64,000 bases of DNA from Eulemur rufifrons (GCF_041146395.1 NC_090983.1:64301501-64365500); one strand, 5' to 3'. Shown: positions 1 to 12,118, numbered from the stretch's first letter. Made by a program: numbers and translations. Notes: generated from the sequence alone by a model not told the origin.

Positions 1-44
1 TTGCATAATTCAAAATGCTACTGGTTTCAAAACACAGGATACCA

Positions 45-330
45 GGCCAGGTGCGGTGGCTCAGAACTGTGATCCTAGCACTCTGGGAGGCCGAGGCGGG
101 AGGATTGCTTCAACTCAGGAGGTTGAGACCAGCCTGAGCAAGAGCAAGCCCCCATTTTTACAAAAAATAGAAAAATTAGCCGGGTGTGGTGGCACACGCC
201 TGTAGTCCCCCAGCTGAGGCAGGGGGATCATGTGAGCCCAGAAGTTTGAGGTTGCTGTGAGCTATGATGACGCCACTATACTCTAGCTGGGGAGCTGGGG
301 CGACAGGGCAATGTCAAAAAAAAAAAAAAA
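45..330 (+). mobile_element. Alu SINE, full length, with target duplication
   Basis: A dimeric 7SL-derived SINE starting at ggccaggtgcggtggctca and ending in an A tail at about 316-330. The right arm has the strepsirrhine-type 'gaggttgctgtgagctatgatg' wording. An 11-bp duplication, cacaggatacc, flanks it at 33-43 and 333-343, which shows a single L1-mediated insertion. The linker is the short form, so this is an older copy than the long-linker Alus elsewhere in the window. Confidence 0.97.
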
Positions 331-343
331 CTCACAGGATACC

Positions 344-2790
344 TTATCAACACATTCTGCCCCTGGGAAATTTATGCAATAATCAATCAAATACCAAGAC
401 TATGTGCTCACTTTTTTGTGGAAAAACCAAGGCCTTTGGCATATTTTGCCAACCAACTTAAGATATGTTACATACACTCTCCCTTACCATACTATAAAAA
501 TCAAAATTCATTGTCAAGAACTAAAGCTTCTGCCTCCACACAAATAATTGCTGAATATATTTTGAGTAGTGTGGCTGGGGAAAAAAGGTAATGATTATTT
601 TCCAGAGTAACTGTCAAGTTACCATAGAAAGGATTCTTTATGAATGGCAAATCGTATTGACTGACTTGAATTCCTCAGGATGGTTTTCCACTTCCTACAC
701 ATCTATTTTAAGATTTGCTATGTGAGATTTCACACAGTTAATCAATCGCAGATTTTGATCAGCCTTAGCACATAGGACAGACAAGAAAGCATTTTAACAC
801 TAACGTCTCCCATGGAGGTGGGACAGCATGATCTGGAATCTGTAGGGAGAAAGCGCTAAGGGCAAAGGCTTGATGATGCTCTTCCAGGTTTACAGACAAG
901 TTTACAGTAATAGACACTGGACAAGAGGGTCACAATTAAAGGGTTTGGTTTCTTTCTAGAACAGAAGCTTTAAAAACCAGTCAACACAAATTTTAGAGGC
1001 ACCTTTAGTGGTAATTGTGGAACTTCACAAGAGCAAGGGTTTGGTGATCAATTTCTGTGTAGTTCTGCTCTACGGATTACACTGTGCTTGAACATTACAC
1101 AATTAGTGCCTCAGTGCTATCTTGCATTTGCACATGGCTCGGCCCAACCCCAACACTGAGAAGAAGTGTCAGAAACAAGTAACGGTGTGTGTGGATTATC
1201 TCAATGTACTGGTCATATGCTAATGTTGAAATATGCCCTGCAAATTCATCAGTGTGTCAAAGTGCCTTGCCTGGTTTTGCTCACTCTGGACACCAAACCA
1301 TTGAATTGCATAATTAGGTAGGTAACAACTCAGGAATCACAAGTGATAATCCCCAAAAGGTTTCTCAACCTGGGATTCTAGGAAGATGACATAGGATTAC
1401 TGAGAATAACCAAACCACATTCACTAATGAGAATTCGGTTCCATTTGCTTCACATGTGTTTACATAATAAACTACAGTATAAAAAAGAAATACACTTCTG
1501 GAATCAATCTCCGGTTCTGTCTCACCCATGGAACTGGTGATAATCTTTAACCAGAGCAATTAAGGGCATAGTCTGGTCCAGTCTGGATTCTCGTTAGAGC
1601 TTTGCATTGCCCTTGTCCTACATTTTCTCACATGTGCTGGGACGGTCTAGTCAGTTCTGGAGAGTGACAAAGCAATGCTGCAGGCCCTTGCCCAAGAGCT
1701 CTGTGCCTGGGGTAAGGAGCATAAAAAGCATCTTACTTAAATGGAGATTCATTAAAATGTAGGTGAAACAAAAGGGAGAGGGAAGAAGCTGGGTTCCCAT
1801 GGGACGCCTAGGACTCCCCAGGCCTGCATCCCTCTGAGCTTGAACTTAGTTCTCTCACTCCATTCATTCTGCCCTAAGAGCAGTAGGAGGAGTCATAAGT
1901 GACAAGAAAGGGGGCTTACATTTTTGCAGTAACTTTTTATCTTGTTCCTGCCAGACACTGCTGTGGAATCTGTCTTCCCTGTGCAAAGGCAGTACTCTTC
2001 TTCAAGCTATAGCAATGGGGACATTTAAACCCCTTTGGGTTAAAAAAATGGATACTGTGGTCCTTTCTAGGTAATACTAATAAACATCCCTCCACAATAA
2101 CAGTGACTTCAGGTATTCCCAGTGGGTCATTTCTCACCCCAAACTGTCAAGGTTACAATACCATGGGCTCAGAAGTCTATGGATTTTTTTTTTTTCCATA
2201 TTCCAGAAAGTATCATCATGCTTGGAAATCCAAAGTTATTGGATTCCTTTCAAACCATAAAATTGGGTAGCTCTAGGAGGACCACATCCTTGCTTTATTT
2301 GTACCCTGGCCCTATCACAGATTCCATTTTCTCCTTCTTGACTGGAAGTAATACTAGGTAGTTTACAAAGGTGGCACTGGATCTTCCTCACCTTTTCTTC
2401 TTTTTTTGACAACTAATTATCATAATTATGTGAGCCTGTCTAAAGTCTATTCATGGGCTTGCCCTCTGTGAACTGCAAAGCCATGGAATCACTGAAACAA
2501 GGTAGCACATCCAAGTTCTAGAAATCACTATCTGATTGGGGCATTAGGGGATCCAGAAGTGATAACTGGGCATCTACAGCATTCGCATGCACAATTTTGA
2601 GCAAGAGCCATTGTTGAAAAGATTCATCCCTCTGAAAGAACAGCGAGGAGCTTCCCTACCCGTCTGGGTTTAGGGCTGCTTAGGTACCTTAGAAAGTCAT
2701 CATATGACTAACCAGTTTAAGGACTCCTTGTTGATTAAAGCTCTCTTCATAGTAGATACTTGAAATTTTTAAGGAGAAATGAATAAGAAA
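344..2790. other. Unassigned non-coding sequence
   Basis: No gene, SINE or LINE could be recognised here. Open frames are all under 80 codons and unlike any protein I know. A T-run lies near 2187-2196. Very old repeats may be hidden here beyond recognition by eye. Confidence 0.5.
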
Positions 2791-2794
2791 ACAA

Positions 2795-3145
2795 AGACAT
2801 GTGTTATGACTGTTAACTATTTGCCACGTCCCAGGCACGTTGCTAAGTATTTTGCAAACATTATGCCATCTAATTCTTACTACAAACCTAAGAAGTGAGG
2901 TGGCATTCAAAATACTCTACAACAATTACAACACTGGCACTGACCAATAATTTAATGGACACTTAGCCCATCCAAAACCCCTCTAGTCCTTCTGCCATAC
3001 CAGTGTATAACTGGCTGAATATTAATCACATTTTGCAGGTGAGAAAATTGAGGCTCAGAGAGACTGAGTAACCTGCTCACAGCATATGACCAGAAAATGG
3101 ACGAGTCAGGATTTGAATACAGATCTGCCTGATTCAAAGCTTGAG
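2795..3145 (+). mobile_element. MIR SINE remnant
   Basis: The stretch has the typical MIR order: 'ttgccacgtcccaggcacg', then 'tattttgcaaacattatgcc', 'caggtgagaaaattgaggct', 'cagagagactgagtaacctg' and 'tcaggatttgaatacagatc'. About 90 bases of unrelated or strongly diverged sequence separate the two halves near 2905-3000. It is an ancient, inactive copy with approximate edges. Confidence 0.8.
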
Positions 3146-3165
3146 ATTCTTTTTCCTCTTCTCTT

Positions 3166-3201
3166 ACTTAGGTAAAGCCATTGCTCAGGCTTTACCTAAG
3201 T
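3166..3201. repeat. Perfect 14-bp stem inverted repeat, 8-nt loop
   Basis: acttaggtaaagcc at 3166-3179 is followed by an 8-base loop and its exact reverse complement at 3188-3201. The hairpin lies just beyond a MIR remnant. No T-run follows to suggest a terminator, and no surrounding small-RNA gene is recognisable. Confidence 0.85.
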
Positions 3202-5390
3202 CAGAAATGCCCTCTAGCCTTTAATCCCAGTTGAAATCCAGTATCTTTTTAATGGCCAATTAATAGTTGCCTCCTATACCAGGCAGTTAACCTGCCTGCC
3301 CCCATCAACATCCCTGTGAGGGGCCCCTCCTTCTCCACACTCATGCCCCTCAGCAGTGTCTGGCCCAGGGCCAGCCTGTCCATCAGTTGGTTGGCAACCA
3401 TTCAGGTTCCTTCCCAAAGACAGAGAGAGGGGTCAAATGGTGCTAAATGCAAGACCCATAAGGTTCTGTCAAACTAGGGCTGGCAACACTGCAAGGCCAA
3501 GTGAGAGTAGGAAAAGCCAGTGGACACAGAGAGAGGACAAAGAAGAGCAGAGATAAGAGGGATCAGAGACAGCTTCTGCCAATTTATCTGCCCCGGACCC
3601 CATTTCCCATGATGCCTGGGTGTGTTCTCGTTTCATGTACTCTTCATATTCTTTCAACATCCTTCTTTACTTGAGTTAGCTTAAGTAGGTCTCTTCTTCT
3701 GGAAAACAAAGAGCCTTCCCTAGAGATTAGGTTTCTCTGCTTACTGTTCAAAATTTAATATCTTCCTGCTTGGCATTTCACTCACCCTTTTTATATATAC
3801 TTCAATTTTGGAACTTTTATCTCACCTTCAATTAATGTTAATTATGCATATCTCTGTCTCCCCACTTCCTTCAGTCCAAGTCCACTCAATATCTGTCTCT
3901 CCCTCAGCACCTGTAGAACCTGACATGCGCTAGATTCTTAACAAATGTTTATTGAGTTGGGTAATACTCAGTGATGTCAATACCATGCCACATTAAACAG
4001 GTCTTGTGAAACTATATTATTGACATATCATAAAAGGTTTTACCATCGCTAGCACCCACACACTTAGAGTGTCTACTCTTACGAGGTGGCAAAGAAAGAA
4101 AGGGATACAGTGACCCTTAGCCGATCACCCCACATTTGTGTTCCCCTTCCACAGCGCAGAGATCTTGCTAGTAAATGGCTTCCCAGCCAGGATCCATATT
4201 TCCCAGTGCCCTCGACGTCTAGGTAGGGTTAACAAACAGTTCTCTTCCACAGGACGTGGGCCAAGGTGATGGAAGCCTCTTCCAAACCAAAGGGGTCAAG
4301 CAGTGCTTGTGAGGACCTTCAACATGGAAGGATCCTGGGTCCCCAAAGAAACCCCACAGAAAGCTGCTGACTGGGAGATCTTTCAATGGACTGTGGCAGG
4401 AGCAAAAAGTAAGTTTTTATTGGGTTAAAATACTGGGATTTCCGGGCTTATCTGTTACAGCAACTGGTGTTCATTAAACAAATAAAGAAGAGCACTGTCC
4501 CATTTTCTCTTAAGGTTGAAGTAGTCAATGTCTCGTATTCTTTCACTGTCTTATGATATTGATATTCATTGATTGATTGATTGACAAGTTTTCTTCATCA
4601 CCATTTTTTAACTTTTAATGGGCCCTCTTTACATTTCTTTCTACATATTCTTGTATCATGTTTTCTTGATGTTTACTAGGACATCTTAAGGTAGAAAGGT
4701 GAGTAAAGAGTGTATGTGGAGCCAATAATTTTTCTGAATTTGATTCAAGTCCTGGGAGCCTCCACTGGCATGTGGATAATTAAGATTACCTAATTCAAGG
4801 TGACCTGGAATACTAACAGTTTCTGGATGTCAACCTGATGGAAAGAAACCTTCGTCTTACGGAATCTGTACCCTGCATCTTTGATTCATCAAGCAAAATG
4901 TGGCTGTTGGCTTTTTTTTTTTTTTTTTTTTTTTTTGAGTCATCATGAACTTCATATTCAGGGCAATCCTATAATATATCATCAAAACCAATTTACAAAA
5001 TTGTGGATTTAAGGCAGATGGTGCAGCCCTAGTAAATAGTAATGCCCTTGTTGTGTTGAGATTCCTTTTGTGAAATTTAAACCTCTGAATGATGATTAAG
5101 GGTGCTGGAGAGAAGCATGCTTTGGATAAACCTCCAAGTTCATTAGATGCCTTACATACATTGGCATGTGTTTGGATCCCGCGGATCATTAAGAACAGAG
5201 TGTGCTTTTGTTCAGGGACCTTATTTGGTTTGCATTTAAACCAGAATGGGAATGGCCCTTAGCTAATGAATCAAAAGAATCTTATTCATGGACATCCCAC
5301 TGTATAATAAATATGCCTTGATATGACCCCAAGCCATGATGTTAAGCACAGAGTTGGCTCAGTCTTTCAAATGTTCAAATGTTTGCTGGC
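3202..5390. other. Unassigned sequence with a MIR/L2 tail scrap and a T-run
   Basis: Around 3900-3960 the 'cctgacatgcgctagattcttaacaaatgtttattgagttg'-like wording (seen in pieces) suggests the end of a MIR or L2 element. A homopolymer of about 24 T lies at 4911-4936. Nothing else is recognisable; open frames crossing this stretch are short and the 110-codon reverse-strand frame at 4857-5189 simply reads through the T-run as polylysine. Confidence 0.45.
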
Positions 5391-5394
5391 AATA

Positions 5395-5645
5395 CTGGAA
5401 CATAGTAATAGTAGTGAACATCTATTAGGCTATGGCTACATAGACTTTGTATTAAGTATTTTCCATTCATTATCTCTCTAATCCTAACAATAACTGTATG
5501 AAGATGTCTTGTTATCAGTGATGCTTCAGAGTTGAAAAAAGCAAGGCGTACTGAGGTCAGTAACTTGCCCAAGGTCACAGTTTTAATCCAGGACCAGAAC
5601 CATGGACTGGAACCAAGATATTCTAAATCACACATTTTATGAATA
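5395..5645 (+). mobile_element. MIR SINE remnant
   Basis: MIR core and tail wording is visible: 'ttccattcattatctctcta', 'atcctaacaataactgtatg', then 'cagtaacttgcccaaggtca' and 'tccaggaccagaaccatgga'. Sequence is strongly diverged and has no coding potential. Confidence 0.75.
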
Positions 5646-5749
5646 CATAAATAGTGTATGTGTGAGGTAAAAAAATTAAAAGCAAACAAGTACACAAAAA
5701 ATTAAAATATCACATTTCTACTAGTTGGAGATCACCAGTATAACACCTT

Positions 5750-6135
5750 ATAGCAAATACTTCCACATCCTATTGTTTATTTACACATTTATTTATATCA
5801 AAATGAAATTATACTGTAACCTACTTATAAAACTTTCTTTTTCAGTCAACAAAAATTTCAGTATATTTTCTTCTTATCTAATTCTGAGACCAAATTCAAG
5901 TTTCCCGATGACCCAACAATGTCCTTTACAGTTGATTTGTTTAAATGAATATCCAATCCAGGACCATATGCTGTGTCTGTTGGTTATGTATCTTAAGATT
6001 CTTTTTTTTAATGACATCAATTTGTTGAACAGACTAGCCAGTTGTCCTACAGAATGTCCCATATTCTGGATTTGCCTCATGGTGCCATTTAGCTTGTTTA
6101 TTTATCGCTTGTTAGTTGTGAATAAGAGATCATAC
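5750..6135 (-). mobile_element. Probable old L1M fragment, antisense
   Basis: The order of phrases such as 'caatgtcctttacagttgat', 'atccaatccaggaccatatg' and 'cagttgtcctacagaatgtc' resembles a region seen in antisense L1M-class copies. A 154-codon plus-strand frame at 5725-6189 spans it but resembles no protein and is hydrophobic because of the T-rich sequence. The assignment is tentative. Confidence 0.4.
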
Positions 6136-6764
6136 ATAGTAACAATGGTTGGAATTCCAACCCATAACCAATCAGGGATGTATCTTTGAATAAAATACTT
6201 AACTTGATTGAGCCCTGAATTTTTTCATTAAATATGTAATACAGATGAAAAAGCAAAAGAGCATCAAAAAAGTTGTTAACTTGGAGATTCCTGGAATGAA
6301 AAGGTTTCTAACTGAGCATACATCTTGACATGTTCAAAATTTGGGGAGCTAATTCACTTTATCTTGTCTATCAAAGCATTATTTTTAGGAGAGTACTCAT
6401 TAAGAGGAGCTTGTGAAAAGAAAGAAAATTTTCAGGTGTGAAAGTTCTACTGCTTATATAATAGATGCTTTGTTGGAATGCCACAATTTAATATCAATCC
6501 CCAAAGGCTTTTAGAAGTTTGAGAATTAATAATAATAAATTGGGTTAAGTACCCAAATTATATTTTGAAAAGGTAGTCAAAGGTTTATAACCATAATTTT
6601 TATAAATATATGAGAAAAGACACCACCCAAATTCAAGAAAAAGTTGTCAGCAAAACCACCCAAGTGATTACACCTTCTCAACTGCTTTCCTGAACATGTG
6701 ATTGCCCTAAAATGTTCATTGTATCATGTGGTAGATATGCCCCCAAGATAATTGTGAACAGAGT

Positions 6765-7000
6765 AGTTCAATGTGTTCATTCATTACAAAAAAAAGTATC
6801 AAGTATTTACAGTGTGCCAGCCATATGTTCAAAGCACTGGAGTTACAGAAATAAGCAAAACTCACCAAATCCCTGCTCTCAAGAACTTTATATTTGAGGG
6901 CAGGAGAGCAAGTATGTGAGCAAAATGATGATAATCAATACATATACATATAAACATCATATATTTATGCTATAAAAGGGGTCACAGAAATGGGTCAGTA
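6765..7000 (+). mobile_element. L2 LINE 3' end remnant
   Basis: The pattern 'gttcattcattacaaa', 'tacagtgtgccagccatatg', 'tcaaagcactggagttacag', 'aatccctgctctcaagaact' and 'ttatatttgagggcaggaga' is the usual order of an L2 3' part. L2-like text may continue weakly to about 8000. Confidence 0.7.
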
Positions 7001-7649
7001 GCCTAAGAGAAATGTGGGGTCAAGGTGTGACTAGTTTCTAAGTGAAAGATATTACATATGTTTGCATTTTAGTTAATGTTACAATGGACGATGATGCAAG
7101 AGGGAGAGACAGCACACTTGCCAGTAGACAGGAGGCGATGAGATCCATTACAGAAGTAAAGGAGTTGTCCTTAAGTCAAAGCAAAACCTTGCAGTTCAGC
7201 TCATCCCTTGCAGTAGGGCTGATAGAAAGTATGGTTACAGATGCAGAGACATTGGCAGATTGGTGCTGTGGGCATGAGGAAATGCTTTGTGAAAAGGAAA
7301 AAAAATGAATTAAAGCATAGAAGAGAATGAGAAAATAGAAAATAGTCATCTAGAAGAATGAGAGTGGCAACGTGAGTGGAGTGCAGAAATATACTATGAC
7401 TGCCAGGTAGCAATAAGAGCCCACCAAAGTCTGTGATCATAAATTTAAAGTGAGGCAACTCAGCCTGGCTGAATATGTTTCTCTTTCAGGTGCTTAGGGG
7501 CATGCAAAAAGTAAGCAAGAAGGTTGGATTGCACAAGGGAATGATTGAGGGGTACTGGGTGGTCTGGGTAACAGACAGTAAAAAGTTAGGCCAGTGGATT
7601 AGAGGTCCTGGAATGGTTAAAGAATTGTCAAAAGGACGATGCTAGAGGT

Positions 7650-7704
7650 AGGGAGAGAGGGAGAGAAGAAGGAAGGAAAGAAGAAAGGGAGGAAGGAAGG
7701 AAGG
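7650..7704 (+). repeat. GGAA/GAAA purine simple repeat
   Basis: An impure run of GGAA, GGGA and GAAA units with no pyrimidines for about 50 bases. It is low-complexity sequence inside weak L2-like DNA. Confidence 0.85.
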
Positions 7705-9160
7705 ATTTATAGATTGTGGTCAGAGAGAGAAATGCTTGAAAGTGAGATCAGGAAGGGAGAGCAATTTTTGATAATGATCATATAGGTAGCTAAGGAGCAG
7801 TGGAGGAACCAAGATGCCAGGTTATTAGAGTGATCATTTATGTCAACGTGGAATCACCAGGTGGTGATGGAAAGAGACAAAGAGCCAGGTACTAAATTCT
7901 TCATAGGATGAAGAAAAGTGATCTAAAGTCTGTGGCTATCTGACAAGGAGGATTAGCGTGTGCTTTAAAGACACTTTAAATTTAGTGAGAAACTTCATGA
8001 AGACTCATTTTGGGAATTTTAGAGAGAATGATTAGTCTGCAAATGGCAATGAAGAGCAAAGAGGAAACCTTGTCCACCTCCAGGTCTTGAGGAAGAAAAG
8101 ATGTTCAGGGAACACAAAGACCTCAAGGACAGCAGGTTTCAATTAGAGGAATGTTTCACAACTTATTTTTATTATTGCCCCCCTAGGAAGGCTTGTTAGG
8201 TGTTTTGCCTGATTGTCTCTCATGAAATTTTAATACCACAGACCTATGCTTTGTACATAAAGTGTATGATTTTCTTCACCTTCCCAAGAACTAATTTTTA
8301 CCTTCATTGACAATTCATGAAATAGAGCAAGAAGGTGAAGGGAGTAGTCATAGAAGAGGTTTAAAATAAATGAAATCCATAACAGGAAATACACAGATAC
8401 CAGGTGCATTCATATATATCACTAAATTTCTTACATAACCTGTGCATACAATTAGTTAACCAAAAAATATATAAAATAGCTGGAAGTAAAAAATGGAATC
8501 ATCATGGAATCCATGATGGAGGAGATATGACACAATAGATACTATCTTCATAAATCTCAATATTTTTGCATCTCAGGGACAATGTTGAATAACCTTAAAA
8601 TGTTTTTTTTTTCCACAAGAAAAAATGCTAGTCATTTAATATTCATCTATATTTGAAAAACATACCAGAGATGGTTCTATGCTTTAACCAAAATGAGTTA
8701 TCCATACCCTTACTATTAATATTATCTTCAGGAAACTTATAGTACCCAGATGTCCAACATGTCTGGGCTATGTGAATCAACCATGTAGCAAGCTTTGTTG
8801 TGAATACATCTGTTTATATCCTGTGAAAAAGTCGGTGATTTTGTTTTAAAGGAAAAACACACAAGTAATCGAAATGTTGCTATCATGTAGTTATGAAACA
8901 AAAGGAGGAGAGGGACATTTTAGAATCAATGCACCAAAGAGGAGGAAAGAACTATGAAGGAAATCCTGTGGGGGAGCCATGGCTGACACAGCAGCTGGAG
9001 CTCTTAAAGTCACTTGACCCAGGTTCCTGGAAATATCCCCACCTCAGTAGTCTCTCCAGACCACCTTTGAGGTGGCTACAAAGCTCACCAGCAGCCCTCC
9101 TAGCACAAAGTGACGAATGGGTTAACTTTTATAGTCCTCTTGAAGAAAAAGATAGACTAG
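7705..9160. other. Unassigned non-coding sequence
   Basis: No gene or clear repeat recognised. The 91-codon frame at 8893-9168 resembles no known protein and has no initiation context or splice structure that I can support. Confidence 0.4.
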
Positions 9161-9162
9161 AG

Positions 9163-9451
9163 CAGTGAGTTTCAAACACTAGGTCTTGAACTATGACTGT
9201 ATCATGCAATCCACTTAGTGGATCACAACCAACATTTTAAAAAACGGAATGGAATGGAATGGAACAGAACAGAATAGAATAGAAATATACAGACTATATC
9301 ACACATAGTAAAGATAAGACTATTCCATGAAACTTCTGGATCAGTCATAGGAATCCATATACATACGAACACATGTAGGCATGTGGCTCCTGGGTCACGA
9401 TATGGAATGTATTTTTTTAGTTTGTGTCACAGTCAAAAAGTTTCAAGACAT
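9163..9451. mobile_element. Non-autonomous hAT-like element with GGAAT-type internal run
   Basis: Left end 'cagtgagtttcaaacactag' and right end reading inwards 'gtcttgaaactttttgac' are degenerate inverted repeats of the CAGTGGTTCTCAAAC class used by hAT-Charlie elements. Internally 'gtggatcacaaccaacattt' and 'tggctcctgggtcacgatat' fit this class. A run of ggaat/gaaca/gaata pentamers lies at 9246-9285. The right end abuts the L1 that starts at about 9452, so the target duplication cannot be read with certainty. Confidence 0.6.
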
Positions 9452-9724
9452 CAGCAAGATGGCTGACTAGAAGACCCCAGCATTCATTTCTTCCACAAAG
9501 ACAGCTGAAACAGTGAATAAACAACTACATTATAATGAAAATAAGTGAAGGAGAATCTGGAGTGCATCAAAGGAGTAAAAGAAACCCTGGTGAGCAAAAA
9601 CACTCAGGGTAACCACATAGATAATGAAAGAAAACAATAGGACCCCACCACCCCATCCCCCAGCCAGGATCAGCCGGGAACCAGGAAAAACTTCTCCTAC
9701 AGCAAAAAGGTAGCCAAGAGGATC
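9452..9724 (+). repeat. Left arm of long inverted repeat in L1 5'UTR
   Basis: This arm is the first about 270 bases of the L1. Its reverse complement recurs at about 11241-11505, with roughly 93-95% identity over the best 195 bases (9510-9703 against the opposite arm) and lower similarity at the extreme 5' end. About 1.5 kb separates the arms. A transcript through both could fold into a long double-stranded stem. Confidence 0.9.
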
Positions 9725-11240
9725 CCAGCAGCCCCCATCAACACCATGGATACCTACAATCTTCACAGTTAGGGTCCCCTGCAGTCCTCACAGGCACTAA
9801 GCCCAGCTGAGGGGGCTGCCTAGAGTCCAGACAGCTGTGCTCCCCTAAAAGGAGCTGACACTGTGCCCCATCCTACGTGGCCTGCACAGCTACTCTACTG
9901 CATCATCTTGGAACTGGAACTAATGCTGAAGTGTGTGTTGCTTTGGGGGCAAGTAGCCACATCACCCCTTTATCCCTAAGGCTAAACAACCAGACAGCCA
10001 CCTCTGCCCAGTGACATGCAATCCCCACACTGAACTAAGAGCCACTGTTATACCCTTCCCTGAGGGGCCAAGCAGCAGAGGAACTGCTCCACCCACTTCT
10101 TTCCCCACCTCCTCCTCGGGCTAGAGCTGAAGCTGCATACTCCCAGCGCTTTGGCAGAACAGCTCCACCTATCTCTCTCAGCTGTGGCTGTGCCCAGCCC
10201 CTAAGGGCCTGAGCTGAAACGGCACACTGCCTCCTGAGAAAACTGCTTTGGCAGAGCCCTGCATCCCAGGGAAACAGTGCCTGGGCCACCCAGAACAGTC
10301 ACACCCCATGGGCCTGAGCTAAAGTGGCACATTGACCCCTCAGGAATCAGTGCCTTGGCCAAGCTGAGCAGCTACATATGCCAGGGCTGAGCTGACATAG
10401 TACCCTGTGTCCCAGGGAAACAAGACAGTGGCTAAGCTGAGACACCTTGCCCTACAGATCAAACAACACTAGTACTCTACTTCCCTGTACCTGAACTAGC
10501 ACCCTAGAGTCTGAGCTGCTGAGATACCCCTCTCATCAGGGAATGGAGTCGTGGCTGTGCTGCTCCTGGCCCCCCAGGGCACAAATGACGGCAATGCTTG
10601 GCCATTCTCAGGTACTTGCTGCCACTGCACTTGGCCTCATGGAGTCTGGGATACTGCTGACCCCCACCATCCCAGAGTCTAGAGTCACCACTGCCTGGTT
10701 TCTCACCCCAAGGGACCTGAGTTGCCACTGAGCCCTACTGGCTCAGGCTCCCAAATTATGACCATACCCTATGCCCTAAACCCCAGAGTACTCTTTCTTC
10801 CCCAGAGTCAGAAAAGGGCTGTGCCCTGCACTCCAGAGGTAGAATTATAGCTACCACAAAACCCTCTGGACCTCAGTTACCAGGGGATACCTCAGAGCTG
10901 GCACTGTGGGCAACATACATCCAACCATGCCATAGAGGGCAAAGCTGCACCAAAAACCTACATCCCAAGACCCAGGTGCCCCAAGAGTTTTGCAAGAGCA
11001 TGAGCCCAGAACGCTGGCCCCATGGACACTCTGAGAACCTGCACTTGGAATCCAGCGCCACTACAGCTACTTGTAGGCCATGTTGGAGCTGACATCAAGA
11101 GGGATTGCCTTGATTAAGTCTCCCTATTTTGGGGAAAATGAGAATAGAAGGATCCCAAAAGCCCTTACCACTGAGGACATTAACAACCTACACCACTGCC
11201 ACCATTATTGCAAACTTCTACGGCCTAGACCAGTAAGTCA

Positions 11241-11505
11241 CTTGGCTGCCTTTTTGCTGTAAGGAGAAATTCTTCCTGGTTTCCAGCTGATCCTGGCTGG
11301 GGGATGGGGTGGTGGGGTCCTGTTGTTTTCTTTCATTATCTATGTGGTTATCCTGAGTTTTTTTGCTCACCAGGGTTTCTTTTACTCCTTTGATGCACTC
11401 CAGATTCTCCTTCAGTTATTTTCATTATAATGTAGTTTTTTTATTCACTGTTTGAGCAGTCCTTATGGAAGAAGTGAATGTGGCTGACATTTAACAGCCA
11501 CAGAG
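11241..11505 (-). repeat. Right arm of long inverted repeat in L1 5'UTR
   Basis: Reads in reverse as the L1 5' end, for example 'tgggggatggggtggtgggg' here against ccccaccaccccatccccca at 9642-9661. It sits exactly where the ordinary 5'UTR text should run from 'gaccagtaagtcacttggct' to 'acctacctaaaaacagagtc', so it looks inserted into or converted within the element rather than being a neighbouring second L1. Confidence 0.9.
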
Positions 11506-11868
11506 GCAACATGGAGAGTATATGAATGCACCTACCTAAAAACAGAGTCACCACGCCCTTCCCAAATGGCACATTAAGACCTAACTGTAGGTAAAAATCT
11601 TTCTTGCAAAATTCACTCTAGAAAATTTGGAAGAGGCAATTGTTCCATGAGATGCACAGACATCAATTGAGGGACATAAGAAACATGAAAAAGCTAAGAA
11701 ATATGACACCACCAAAAAAAAAATCATAACTCTCTGGAACAGACATAATGAAAAGGAAATCAATGAATTACTGGAAAAGGAATTCCAAATAATGATCTTA
11801 AGAAAGTCAATGAAATACAAAACAATACAGATAGATAATTCAACTAAATCAGGAAAACAATTCACAAT

Positions 11869-12078
11869 ATGAATGAGAAATGCAACAAAGAGAACAGTAT
11901 CATAAAAAGAACTAAACAAACCCTACAACTGAAGAAGTCAATGAATGAAATAAAAAATACAATAAAGATCTTCAACAGCAGACTTTATCAAGCAGAAGAA
12001 AGAATCTCTGAACTTAAAGACAGATTGTTTGAAATTACTCAGAGGGGAGAAAAAAGAAATAAGAATGAAAAAGAGTAA
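11869..12078 (+). pseudogene. L1 ORF1 fragment, coiled-coil part
   Basis: Sixty-nine codons are open and read as the N-terminal coiled-coil region of L1 ORF1p, the RNA-binding chaperone of LINE-1. Recognisable parts are 'MNEIKNTIKIFNSRL' and 'QAEERISELKDR'. Upstream homologous sequence from about 11650 is out of frame or interrupted. The RNA-recognition and C-terminal domains are missing because the element breaks at about 12118. This is debris, not a functional gene. Confidence 0.8.
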
Positions 12079-12118
12079 AGAAAGCCTACAAGACTTATGG
12101 GACACTGTTAAGCAAACA

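Larger units (their letters stand above)
9452..12118 (+). mobile_element. L1 LINE, 5'-complete, truncated in ORF1, with internal inverted duplication
   Basis: The start 'gatggctgactagaagaccc' is the characteristic L1 5' end. A GC-rich 5'UTR of 1.8 kb follows with degenerate repeats of the motif 'gggcctgagctgaaacggca' every 70-100 bases. The segment 11506-12118 continues with the end of the 5'UTR and the beginning of ORF1. The copy stops in ORF1 and is joined to an antisense L1 tail, so ORF2 and the 3'UTR are absent. Between the two 5'UTR parts lies an inverted copy of the element's own first about 265 bases. It cannot move. Confidence 0.85.

Noticed and set aside
4857..5189. 110-codon minus-strand frame with a polylysine stretch
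   Set aside because: The lysine run is the translation of a poly(T) homopolymer, and the rest has no recognisable domain.
5725..6189. 154-codon hydrophobic plus-strand frame as a membrane protein
   Set aside because: T-rich sequence yields Phe, Leu and Ile codons by composition; the text resembles an antisense L1M fragment.
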